The position numbers and the translations under genes were made by a program. A model generated the notes under the pieces. That model saw nothing but the letters and a program-made list of their open reading frames with translations, had not been told where the DNA came from and ran no database searches. Positions 1-5,771 of a stretch of DNA of 7,023 nt are shown in pieces. How positions within the stretch are numbered: the first letter of the stretch is position 1; every line of letters starts with the position of its first letter. Source of the DNA: Candidatus Saccharimonadales bacterium (lineage in GTDB: Bacteria; Patescibacteriota; Saccharimonadia; Saccharimonadales; Saccharimonadaceae); contig JASLCR010000016.1 of NCBI GenBank assembly GCA_030145955.1, forward strand, positions 1 to 7,023, given 5' to 3'.

Positions 1-30
1 GCTTCGCACTTCCCCGTGAAGCACTTCCCC
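1..30. repeat. Short direct repeat at left edge
   Basis: The ten-base word GCACTTCCCC occurs at 6-15 and again at 21-30, a 15-bp period. GCTTC at 1-5 and GAAGC at 18-22 can also pair as a short stem. The block lies directly before the Shine-Dalgarno sequence of the first gene. It could be the end of a longer tandem array, or the tail of an upstream gene, that continues outside the window. Only two copies are visible, so its nature cannot be decided. Confidence 0.45.
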
Positions 31-37
31 AAAGGAG
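31..37 (+). promoter_or_regulatory. Shine-Dalgarno site of the small membrane-protein gene
   Basis: AAAGGAG is a near-perfect anti-16S match six bases before the ATG at 44. It fixes that ATG as the start and argues against the overlapping frame that begins at 54. No promoter can be seen in the 43 bases available, so transcription probably begins outside the window. Confidence 0.75.
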
Positions 38-43
38 ATTCAA

Positions 44-322
44 ATGTCCGAGTATGAGACGGGCAGGTTCATGCAGGTTGGAGACAGAAAGGCCCTTTAC
101 GGGCTGTTCATCCTCTGGCTTGTACCGACGATCGGCTGCTATGCGCAGCTGGGCGACATCTGGCTGTGTCGCATTCTGCTGTACATCAGCCTCGCGTATG
201 CGGCGGGCGCCGTCGCTGCGTTCATCGATGCACGGCACGAGGCATACTGCCGGCGGAGCCGATGTATTGTCCGTACGGACAAGCACGGGCTCGTGGTACG
301 ACGACTGTATCGCCGGATGTAG
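44..322 (+). CDS. Small predicted two-helix membrane protein, unknown function
   Basis: This 92-residue protein is not one I recognise. Seen in the sequence: a polar N-terminus of about 16 residues, a hydrophobic segment at about 18-36, a short polar turn around Asp38, a second hydrophobic segment at about 40-61, and a strongly basic C-terminal tail (about 64-92) rich in Arg. Cysteines lie at 32, 42, 69 and 74. The topology implied by the basic tail is a hairpin with both ends in the cytoplasm; this is inference. The gene has a strong Shine-Dalgarno site and a matching terminator just after its stop, which supports it being real. Its GC content (about 60 percent over 61-240 by hand count) is higher than that of the genes to the right. 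It converges on der. It may be the last gene of an operon that starts outside the window. Confidence 0.7.
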   Translation: MSEYETGRFMQVGDRKALYGLFILWLVPTIGCYAQLGDIWLCRILLYISLAYAAGAVAAFIDARHEAYCRRSRCIVRTDKHGLVVRRLYRRM

Positions 323-328
323 CCATGT

Positions 329-380
329 GGTCCTGCTGCCCCTTCCGCACTGCGCGGTTGGGGTGGCAGGACCGTTTTCT
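329..380 (+). terminator. Rho-independent terminator after the small membrane-protein gene
   Basis: A 14-pair stem (329-342 with 360-373, including two G-U pairs) begins seven bases after the TAG stop. A further four pairs inside the loop (CCGC 345-348 with GCGG 354-357) extend it. A T-rich run (TTTTCTTT, 375-382) follows. The T run is only on the + side, so this is a one-directional terminator for the left gene. The hairpin also sits eight bases beyond the end of der, but lacks a U tract for that direction. Confidence 0.85.
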
Positions 381-1796
381 TTAGAGGTCTTTTTCGGCCT
401 CTTTTGCTTTTTTATAGGCTTTGGTAACTGGTTCTTTACCGGCGGCAATACGCTCTTTGTTAGCTTTGATCTGCTTTTCGTCACGGTATGAGAATTTGAC
501 TGGCGTGCCACTGTAGTCGTAGGTTTCGCGAAGAAGGCGCTCAAGGTAGCGCTTGTAGCTCCAGTGGAGGAACTTAAGATTTGAGCCGTAGATAACAAAC
601 CAAGGAGGTGCTGTGTCGGTCTGTACCATGTAGCGAAGCTTTGGATAGGTATTTTTAAGTCCAGCTGGCGGGTGCTTAATAAGGGCTTTTTGAAGCAGGT
701 CGTTCAGGACACGGGTTTTGGTTTCCTGCTTTCGACGCGTATCAATTTGCATAACTAGTTCAAGAATCTTGCTAACGTTTTGCCCCGTGACTGAACTAGT
801 AAAAATTAGTGGTGCCCACGGAGTAAACTTGAAGTCGTAGCTGATCTTGCGGGCAATGGAGTCGGAAGTGGCTTTACCTTCCTCATCTTCTTTATTCTCA
901 AGGCTGTCCCACTTGCTGACAACAATAATCATGCCCTTCCCTGCTTCGGAAATGATACCGGCAAGACGTTGGTCGAGCTGAGTGCTGAGTTCATTAACAT
1001 CCATGAGGAGTAGACAAACGTCTGATTCTTCGATAGCTTGCAGTGTACGTAGTACGCTGAATTTTTCAATGCCGACTTCTTGTTTGCCTTGGCGGCGGAT
1101 ACCTGCAGTGTCGAGCAGTTCAATCGACCTGCCGTGGTATTTCAGCGGCACGCGGTTAACGTCACGGGTGGTACCGGCAATATTCGCTACAATTGCCTGC
1201 TGCTTGCCGGCTAATGTATTGAAAAGATGGCTCTTGCCAACATTCGGACGGCCAATCAGCGCGATACGTAGTGTATCGTCATCTTCATGTTCGCGAGCGG
1301 CTGGGATAATATCGATAATTTCACTAAGAACATCGACAACACCTGAATTGTGCTCGGCGCTGGTGCGAATAATAGTCTTGACGCCAAGGCGGCGGAACTC
1401 ATCATCCGGGAGGCTGCCTTTTAGGTCGGCTTTGTTAGTGATCAAGATAACTGGCTTTTTGCTTTTTAGAGCCTTTTTGGCAACAAATCGGTCGTCATCG
1501 CTCGGGTACTGGGCGCTGTCGACAACCACAAGAATAACATCGGCGGCATCAGCAGCTTCGACAATCTGCTCTTGGATACTGGCTTCAAATTCATCATTTG
1601 GGTCTTTAAGACCGGCGGTGTCGACGAGCCAGAACTGCTTGCCGTGAAACTCTACTTTACCAAGCACATTGTCTCGAGTGGTACCGGCTTCCCTAGCAAC
1701 AATTGCTTGCTGCGCTCGCACCATGCGATTAAAAAGCGAACTCTTGCCGACGTTCGCTTGACCAATAATCGCTACTGTTGGTAGTTTCGATGACAT
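381..1796 (-). CDS. der: Ribosome-assembly GTPase Der (EngA)
   Basis: Der is an essential GTPase with two tandem G domains that acts in maturation of the 50S ribosomal subunit. The 471-residue protein has the full family layout. G domain 1 (about 6-165) has P-loop GQANVGKS (12-19), the switch GTTRD (38-42), DTAG (59-62) and NKAD (121-124). G domain 2 (about 176-350) has GRPNVGKS (182-189), GTTRD (208-212), DTAG (229-232) and SKWD (294-297). A KH-like domain follows (about 355-440), and then a Lys-rich tail. Length is typical. The one departure is Ser294 where the family usually has Asn (NKWD). The start ATG has no Shine-Dalgarno sequence but has an extended -10 box 12 bases upstream, so the mRNA may be nearly leaderless. 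The gene lies 60 bp after the pseudouridine synthase gene on the same strand, a sensible pairing of ribosome biogenesis functions. Confidence 0.97.
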   Translation of the reverse strand: MSSKLPTVAIIGQANVGKSSLFNRMVRAQQAIVAREAGTTRDNVLGKVEFHGKQFWLVDTAGLKDPNDEFEASIQEQIVEAADAADVILVVVDSAQYPSDDDRFVAKKALKSKKPVILITNKADLKGSLPDDEFRRLGVKTIIRTSAEHNSGVVDVLSEIIDIIPAAREHEDDDTLRIALIGRPNVGKSHLFNTLAGKQQAIVANIAGTTRDVNRVPLKYHGRSIELLDTAGIRRQGKQEVGIEKFSVLRTLQAIEESDVCLLLMDVNELSTQLDQRLAGIISEAGKGMIIVVSKWDSLENKEDEEGKATSDSIARKISYDFKFTPWAPLIFTSSVTGQNVSKILELVMQIDTRRKQETKTRVLNDLLQKALIKHPPAGLKNTYPKLRYMVQTDTAPPWFVIYGSNLKFLHWSYKRYLERLLRETYDYSGTPVKFSYRDEKQIKANKERIAAGKEPVTKAYKKAKEAEKDL

Positions 1797-1807
1797 AACT
1801 TTGGCTT

Positions 1808-1816
1808 ATTATAACA
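1808..1816 (-). promoter_or_regulatory. Extended -10 promoter of der, near-leaderless
   Basis: On the - strand the sequence reads TGTTATAAT, a perfect TATAAT with the TGn extension. No convincing -35 is visible 16-18 bp upstream, which is acceptable for an extended -10. Normal spacing puts the transcription start near 1801, about five bases before the der ATG. The bases between (AAGCCAAAGTT) hold no Shine-Dalgarno sequence. Confidence 0.65.
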
Positions 1817-1856
1817 GAGGTAAGTTTATTTTGCGAGCATAAGCGTCTTGGAGAAA

Positions 1857-2564
1857 TTACTGTACGCTGCGACGGTCGACAACTTCAGCCTTACCCACTC
1901 GGAGCCCCGCGAGCATGTAGGGGCCAAATTGTGTGCGGTGAAGCTTTGTCACTGTGTAGCCAAGCGCGGCAAATGTACGGCGAATCTGGCGATTGCGCCC
2001 TTCCTTCATGGTAATCATCCACTCTTTATCGTCATTTTCGTTGAGCCGTGCTAACTCAAACTGACTTTTGCCATCTTCAAGCATAACGCCGAAGTCACTG
2101 ATCATCTGGCGATGGAGGGGTTGAAGTGGCGTATCGAGTGCCACTTCATAGATTTTTATCTTGTGAAACTTTGGATGAGTCATTTGGTGCGCGAAGTCGC
2201 CGTCATTTGTGAGAAGAATAATGCCTGACGAGTCTTTGTCGAGACGTCCGACGAGCTTAAGTGCATGATACTCTTTCGGCAGTAATTCGTAGATTGTGGG
2301 TGTGTCGCCTTGGCGCTTGCGTGAAAAGACATACCCAACCGGTTTGTGAAGCGCGATATACGTAAAGGCAGGTGTAGTCTGGAGTTCTTTTCCTTTGACG
2401 GTAATAGGTGAACTTTCCGAGACGCGTTGGCCGAGCGTGGCAACCTTGCCATCAACACTAACTGCACCTTGGGCAATCAATTCATCTGCCTCGCGACGTG
2501 CGATACCAAGATGAAGCGCAAGAAATTTATTAATGCGCTCGCCATCATTTTCCTTAGAAGTCAT
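1857..2564 (-). CDS. rRNA pseudouridine synthase, RsuA/RluB family
   Basis: Enzymes of this family convert a specific uridine of 16S or 23S rRNA to pseudouridine. The 235-residue protein has an N-terminal S4 RNA-binding domain (about 9-57), then the synthase domain. The catalytic motif is GRLDKDSSGIILLTNDG (106-122), with Asp109 as the expected catalytic aspartate. The C-terminal family signature is EGRNRQIRR (188-196) followed by a Leu-His-Arg segment (208-210) and GPY. Length fits the family. Whether it modifies 23S (RluB) or 16S (RsuA) RNA cannot be told from sequence alone, so no symbol is given. It starts 21 bp after the response regulator stop on the same strand, but a TATAAT seven bases before its ATG and no Shine-Dalgarno sequence suggest its own leaderless transcript. 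It precedes der. Confidence 0.95.
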   Translation of the reverse strand: MTSKENDGERINKFLALHLGIARREADELIAQGAVSVDGKVATLGQRVSESSPITVKGKELQTTPAFTYIALHKPVGYVFSRKRQGDTPTIYELLPKEYHALKLVGRLDKDSSGIILLTNDGDFAHQMTHPKFHKIKIYEVALDTPLQPLHRQMISDFGVMLEDGKSQFELARLNENDDKEWMITMKEGRNRQIRRTFAALGYTVTKLHRTQFGPYMLAGLRVGKAEVVDRRSVQ

Positions 2565-2571
2565 ACATGAG

Positions 2572-2577
2572 ATTATA
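2572..2577 (-). promoter_or_regulatory. -10 box of the pseudouridine synthase gene, leaderless
   Basis: A perfect TATAAT on the - strand ends seven bases before the ATG. Usual spacing places the start of transcription at about 2565, one base before the start codon. The possible -35 (ACAACA at 2596-2601, 18-bp spacer) is poor and lies within the last codons of the response regulator gene. No Shine-Dalgarno sequence is present between the regulator stop and this ATG. Confidence 0.55.
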
Positions 2578-2585
2578 CAGGATAA

Positions 2586-3524
2586 CTATGATGCCTGTTG
2601 TGTAGGCCCCGGAGTGGTTTCCTCATAGCTAATTGGAGGAATTGCTGACTGTGGGCTCTGTGGTGCTGGTGGGGTTGGCGCCTGGAATGGTGCAGGTGCT
2701 GGAGTCGGCCCAGCCGGCTGCGGTGGCGCAGCAGGTGCGGCGGGTGCCGGGCTGGCAGTAGGCGTAGGTGTTGCTACTGGTGCAGGCATTGGTGGAGTTG
2801 GTGTAGGTGGCACGGGTATTGCTGTTGGCTCAGGAGCGTTACCGAGCTCCTTCTCTATTTGGTCGGCAATGACGGTTGGCTCGGGTGTGTCACGCTCGAT
2901 TGGCTGGATGACACGGTTTGCTAGACTGCCCGTGCGCGGAGTTGAGAATGGAGCGGTTGGCTGTGGAAGCGTGCTTGTCGCTGCTGTATCGGTTGTGCCT
3001 GGCTGAGTAGGAGGCTGTGGAGTGACGGTAGGTGGAGGTGCTTGTGCGGGTGTTGCTACTGGTGCAGGTGCTGGAGTCGGCGCAGCCGGCTGCGGTGGCG
3101 CAGCAGGTGCGGCGGGTGCCGGGCTGGCTGCTGGGAAGCTGCTTGTCGACAGCGGTGCATCATTGAGTACTTCGTGAACGGCACGCACAACATCTTCAAT
3201 ACCCACCTGCGACTTTACGAGGTACTTGTCGGCACCAAGCTGTTCGCCGCGCTTGCGCTGATCGTCAGAAGACAGTGCGGTCATCATGATTACCTTAATG
3301 TCTTTGGTCTCTGTGGTTGATCGCAGAATATCAAGCATATCGAAGCCAGAGATTTTTGGCATCATGACGTCAGAAACAATGAGCGAAGGACGATCTTTGA
3401 TAGCCATGGCAAGTGCTGCCTCGCCATCACCAGCGCTAATAATGTCATACCCCTCGGCGAGTAGCCGCACGCCATAGATCTCGCGCAGGCTTTTATCATC
3501 TTCTACAAGTAAAATTTTTGTCAT
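2586..3524 (-). CDS. Response regulator: receiver domain with long Pro/Ala-rich tail, no output domain
   Basis: The receiver domain (about 1-121) has all the conserved residues: acidic Glu8, Asp9 and Asp10, the phosphoacceptor Asp52 (in SDVMMP), the switch Thr82 and Lys104. Phosphoryl transfer from the histidine kinase encoded 36 bp upstream is the expected input. After residue 123 there is no helix-turn-helix, GGDEF or other output domain. Instead about 190 residues are dominated by Pro, Ala and Thr, with a 23-residue block at 133-155 repeated at 257-279 with one substitution (Ala to Gly). A less Pro-rich island with charged and aliphatic residues lies at about 197-232. The tail is probably disordered. 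It resembles in composition the tail of the kinase. A Shine-Dalgarno AGGAG five bases before the ATG supports the start. How the signal leaves the protein is unknown; a protein-protein mechanism is my inference. Confidence 0.93.
   Translation of the reverse strand: MTKILLVEDDKSLREIYGVRLLAEGYDIISAGDGEAALAMAIKDRPSLIVSDVMMPKISGFDMLDILRSTTETKDIKVIMMTALSSDDQRKRGEQLGADKYLVKSQVGIEDVVRAVHEVLNDAPLSTSSFPAASPAPAAPAAPPQPAAPTPAPAPVATPAQAPPPTVTPQPPTQPGTTDTAATSTLPQPTAPFSTPRTGSLANRVIQPIERDTPEPTVIADQIEKELGNAPEPTAIPVPPTPTPPMPAPVATPTPTASPAPAAPAAPPQPAGPTPAPAPFQAPTPPAPQSPQSAIPPISYEETTPGPTQQAS
2689..2756 (-). repeat. Copy 2 of a 68-bp direct repeat in the response regulator tail
   Basis: This matches 3061-3128 at 67 of 68 positions; the only difference is C at 2710 against G at 3082. 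The offset is 372 bp, exactly 124 codons, so the repeat stays in frame and encodes residues 257-279. It is the second copy in the direction of translation. Confidence 0.9.
2767..2786 (-). repeat. Partial third copy of the regulator tail repeat
   Basis: Twenty bases here are identical to 3049-3068, which straddles the C-terminal edge of repeat copy 1. The protein shows this as a second Ala-Pro-Val-Ala-Thr-Pro segment (248-253, matching 154-159). It indicates that the tail grew by more than one duplication or recombination event. Confidence 0.75.
3061..3128 (-). repeat. Copy 1 of a 68-bp direct repeat in the response regulator tail
   Basis: This is the first copy in the reading direction, encoding residues 133-155 right after the receiver domain. 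The near identity to 2689-2756 at the DNA level, third codon positions included, points to a recent duplication or ongoing exchange rather than selection on amino acids alone. Confidence 0.9.
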
Positions 3525-3569
3525 ACTAGCTCCTACTATACATAAGCGTTTCTAAAAATACTAGCTCCT
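3523..3569 (-). repeat. 12-bp direct repeat carrying duplicated Shine-Dalgarno context
   Basis: On the - strand AGGAGCTAGTAT occurs at 3558-3569 and again at 3523-3534, 35 bp apart. The upstream copy contains the last codons and TAG stop of the histidine kinase. The downstream copy contains the Shine-Dalgarno AGGAG (3530-3534) and the first two bases of the regulator's ATG. At the upstream copy the matching start position reads ATT instead of ATG. The pattern looks like an original overlap of kinase stop and regulator start that was later separated by a duplication. Confidence 0.8.
3530..3534 (-). promoter_or_regulatory. Shine-Dalgarno site of the response regulator gene
   Basis: AGGAG lies five bases before the ATG at 3524, an ideal spacing, and fixes that start. 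The two genes downstream have no equivalent site. Confidence 0.8.
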
Positions 3570-5594
3570 TGGTGGACTATTTGGATCCGAGGGTCCACGT
3601 ACGGGAATTTGCATAGAGTTTGAGGGCCGCGCAGCAGATGTGTACTGGGCTGGATTTTGCTCAATTGTAGCCAGGGTCGGGCCTATGGGCACAGGTACTG
3701 CCGGAGTTGCAGGAATAGTATTGATGGGCTGTGCGGGTGCAGCAGGAGCTGATGGTTGTGTTGGTGTGGTTGGCGCTTGTTGGATGGGCGCCGCGAGCGG
3801 AGCTGTCTGAGATGGCACTGGCTCTGGAGTAGGACTGGTAGCTGATTGTGGCTGCTGGGGCTCAGGAATTGAGGCAGCCGGCGCCGGAGTAGCGGTTTGC
3901 TCTATGGGTGTATCGGTAAGCGGTTCATCAGCAACACCTTCGCTGATGATTTCTGATTCATTCGCCTCGAGCATTCGCATAGCCTCAAGACGATCGGTAC
4001 GTGGAAGATCAAGATAGAACGTACTTCCCTTGCCAAGTTCACTTTCAAGCCAAATACGGCCGCCCATTACTTCAGCAAGACGGCGGCAAAGATAGAGTCC
4101 AAGGCCAGTTCCGCCAATTTCGCGTGTTGCTGAATTGTCGATACGGTAGAACTTTTGGAATAGATGCAAAGAATCTTCCTTGGCAATGCCGATGCCGCTA
4201 TCTTGAATACTGATAGTTACGTGGTCATCATCTCCGGTCACATCAACAATGACATCGCCTTTGGGTGTGTACTTTATGGCATTTTCAACTAAATTTGCGA
4301 CGACTTCACGTAAATGGTCATTATCAACATTGGCATAAAATACAGGTGACATTGTGCGGTCGCCGACTTGCTCACCATCTGGTCGCGGCTTATAGAATAG
4401 ACGAAGTCCCTTTTCCTTTGCTCGCTGCTCAAGACCTTCGACAACATTGCCGACGTATTCTACGACATCAACAATTTTTGGATGGTTTGAGAGTCGTCCA
4501 TCATCGGCTTTGCTGACATCAAGAAGATCCTGGAATAGCCGCCCAAGATGCTGTGCAGATTCATGTGCTTTCGTAATAAAGTCGCGAGCCTTTTCGTCGA
4601 TTGTAGCGGTATTTGGATTGAGTGCAAGTCCGAGGTAGCCTTCGATACTCGCCACAGGTGTGCGCATTTCATGACTTGCTGTTGAGATAAACTCTGCCTG
4701 CTCCCGCTCTTCGGCACTTTCTCTGGTGATATCGCGAAAGACGATAATTGCTCCTTCGCCGATTTGTCCGATTGGCGAGACAACGATCGACAGAAGAATG
4801 CGTTTGCCTCCACCCGTTGTTGCGTAGAGTTGTTTTGTGTGCTCGTCGTGATTAGTGGCAAGTACTTTAGCGATTGGATCGTTCGCGTCAGTGACAGCTT
4901 GGCTTTTATCGTCGGAAAGCTTGAGCACCGAAGCATAATTGAGCTTTAGTGCTTCCGTATTGCCCCATCCCAGAATACGCTGCGCAGCTGGGTTGATGAG
5001 TTGAATATTACCTTTACTGTCGACTGAAATAACGCCGTCATCGATCGCTTGAATAACAACTTCAGCCTGATTGGCAACTTGGCTAAGCTCTGTGGCAAGC
5101 TCATGATAGGTACTTTCTTCAACCACATTCTTGCGGGACTTACTGTGAAAAATAATAAATCCAGCAATAAGCGATATAAGAGTGCTCGCTGCAAGGATGA
5201 CTACCTGGCTTGTAGGAAGATTGTCGGTTGAGGTAATAAGGTAGGCAATGCATAGACCGGCACTTAGCAACATACAGCCTATGCCCCATAGACCAAATAT
5301 GCTTGCGAAGACGCCAAGTAGTATCCATAGCGATATAAAGGCGGAGTATGCACCGCCGGTACTCATAACGAGTGTTGCTGCCATGACAACAAGTAGTACG
5401 TAGATGGTAAATGAGCCAGCAAAGAGTGACTTCTTGGGTGGCCACAAGTAAAGAATAAAACTATAAATAAGTGTAAGTGCAGCGAGGCCGGCACCCCAAT
5501 CGGGAATAATCAGCGCATCGCCGATCGTACCAAGACTAACAAAGTATGGCAGTAAATAGAGAAAAATCATGAGCAAGCTTACAAACATCGTCAC
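3561..5594 (-). CDS. Membrane PAS-domain sensor histidine kinase with Pro/Ala-rich tail
   Basis: The protein autophosphorylates on His and passes the phosphoryl group to a response regulator, here almost certainly the next gene. About six hydrophobic segments fill residues 4-150, with no large extracellular domain. A PAS-like domain follows (about 170-290), then the HisKA domain with His308 in the H box (SHEMRTP, 307-313). The ATPase domain has the N box around Asn434 and Asn438, the G1 box DSGIGI (465-470) and the G2 box GGTGLGL (494-500), ending near residue 531. An acidic linker leads into about 110 residues rich in Pro, Ala, Thr and Gln (565-677), which kinases normally lack. The longest reading starts at GTG (5594); an ATG two codons later (5588) is equally possible and neither has a good Shine-Dalgarno sequence. 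A TAG in frame farther upstream limits extension. Confidence 0.95.
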   Translation of the reverse strand: MTMFVSLLMIFLYLLPYFVSLGTIGDALIIPDWGAGLAALTLIYSFILYLWPPKKSLFAGSFTIYVLLVVMAATLVMSTGGAYSAFISLWILLGVFASIFGLWGIGCMLLSAGLCIAYLITSTDNLPTSQVVILAASTLISLIAGFIIFHSKSRKNVVEESTYHELATELSQVANQAEVVIQAIDDGVISVDSKGNIQLINPAAQRILGWGNTEALKLNYASVLKLSDDKSQAVTDANDPIAKVLATNHDEHTKQLYATTGGGKRILLSIVVSPIGQIGEGAIIVFRDITRESAEEREQAEFISTASHEMRTPVASIEGYLGLALNPNTATIDEKARDFITKAHESAQHLGRLFQDLLDVSKADDGRLSNHPKIVDVVEYVGNVVEGLEQRAKEKGLRLFYKPRPDGEQVGDRTMSPVFYANVDNDHLREVVANLVENAIKYTPKGDVIVDVTGDDDHVTISIQDSGIGIAKEDSLHLFQKFYRIDNSATREIGGTGLGLYLCRRLAEVMGGRIWLESELGKGSTFYLDLPRTDRLEAMRMLEANESEIISEGVADEPLTDTPIEQTATPAPAASIPEPQQPQSATSPTPEPVPSQTAPLAAPIQQAPTTPTQPSAPAAPAQPINTIPATPAVPVPIGPTLATIEQNPAQYTSAARPSNSMQIPVRGPSDPNSPPRS

Positions 5595-5669
5595 TTCAGC
5601 GATGCGTCTATGCCAGAACGTAGTGATGGTCAGCGGTTGAATGGTTGCCCCCTAATTGTCTTGCTATTC

Positions 5670-5678
5670 ATTATGTCA
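5670..5678 (-). promoter_or_regulatory. Candidate promoter of the histidine kinase operon
   Basis: The - strand reads TGACATAAT, an extended -10 with five of six matches to TATAAT. It would give a leader of about 69 bases. The same stretch also contains a consensus TTGACA (5674-5679), but 16-18 bp downstream of it only poor -10 candidates are found (for example ATTAGG), so the extended -10 reading is preferred. The two readings exclude each other. Confidence 0.4.
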
Positions 5679-5685
5679 AAAAGCC

Positions 5686-5711
5686 TTGTAAAATGCTATT
5701 GTTTTTTACAA
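5686..5711. promoter_or_regulatory. Inverted repeat between divergent promoters, candidate operator
   Basis: TTGTAAAA (5686-5693) and TTTTACAA (5704-5711) are perfect 8-bp arms around a 10-bp spacer, with arm centres 18 bp apart. The right arm overlaps the -35 and spacer of the + strand promoter, and the left arm lies just upstream of the kinase -10. A dimeric regulator bound here could affect both genes. No DNA-binding protein is encoded in the window, so the binder is unknown. It lacks the GC stem and following T tract of a terminator. Confidence 0.4.
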
Positions 5712-5726
5712 CTTGGCGAGTATACT
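5699..5726 (+). promoter_or_regulatory. Candidate promoter of the hydrolase-like gene
   Basis: TTGTTT (5699-5704) and TATACT (5721-5726, five of six consensus) are separated by 16 bp. The expected start near 5733 gives a leader of about 38 bases to the ATG at 5772. This start lies downstream of all upstream in-frame ATGs, so the longer reading from 5610 would not be present on this transcript. Confidence 0.55.
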
Positions 5727-5756
5727 AATGCTCACAGACAGGTAAATAGCAAACAC

Positions 5757-5761
5757 GAGGT
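5757..5761 (+). promoter_or_regulatory. Shine-Dalgarno-like site of the hydrolase-like gene
   Basis: GAGGT lies ten bases before the ATG at 5772, a slightly long but workable spacing. Together with the promoter at 5699-5726 it supports 5772 as the start. A nearer ATG at 5764 is out of frame. Confidence 0.5.
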
Positions 5762-5771
5762 AGATGAGATC

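Noticed and set aside
329..373. Hairpin as a two-way terminator that also serves der
   Set aside because: There is no T run on the - strand side of the stem, so a standard intrinsic terminator is supported only for the + strand.
54..491. Second + strand frame overlapping the small membrane-protein gene
   Set aside because: It has no Shine-Dalgarno site, runs through the terminator hairpin and into the end of der, and gives a protein of odd composition. The frame from 44 has the signals.
982..1647. Long open frame antisense to der (221 codons)
   Set aside because: It lies wholly within the well-supported der gene, its product is Ser- and Arg-rich without any recognisable domain, and it has no convincing ribosome site. 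It is a mirror of der codon use.
2641..3130. CRISPR-like or minisatellite array
   Set aside because: The repeats are in-frame parts of a Pro/Ala-rich coding tail, are only two or three in number, and have no regular spacers.
4460..4936. Alternative frame within the kinase gene (158 codons)
   Set aside because: It overlaps the HisKA and PAS coding sequence in another frame and encodes nothing recognisable.
5610..5771. Longer N-terminus for the hydrolase-like protein, including a hydrophobic stretch
   Set aside because: The best promoter starts transcription near 5733, and the added residues look like translated promoter sequence. The start at 5772 has a Shine-Dalgarno-like site.
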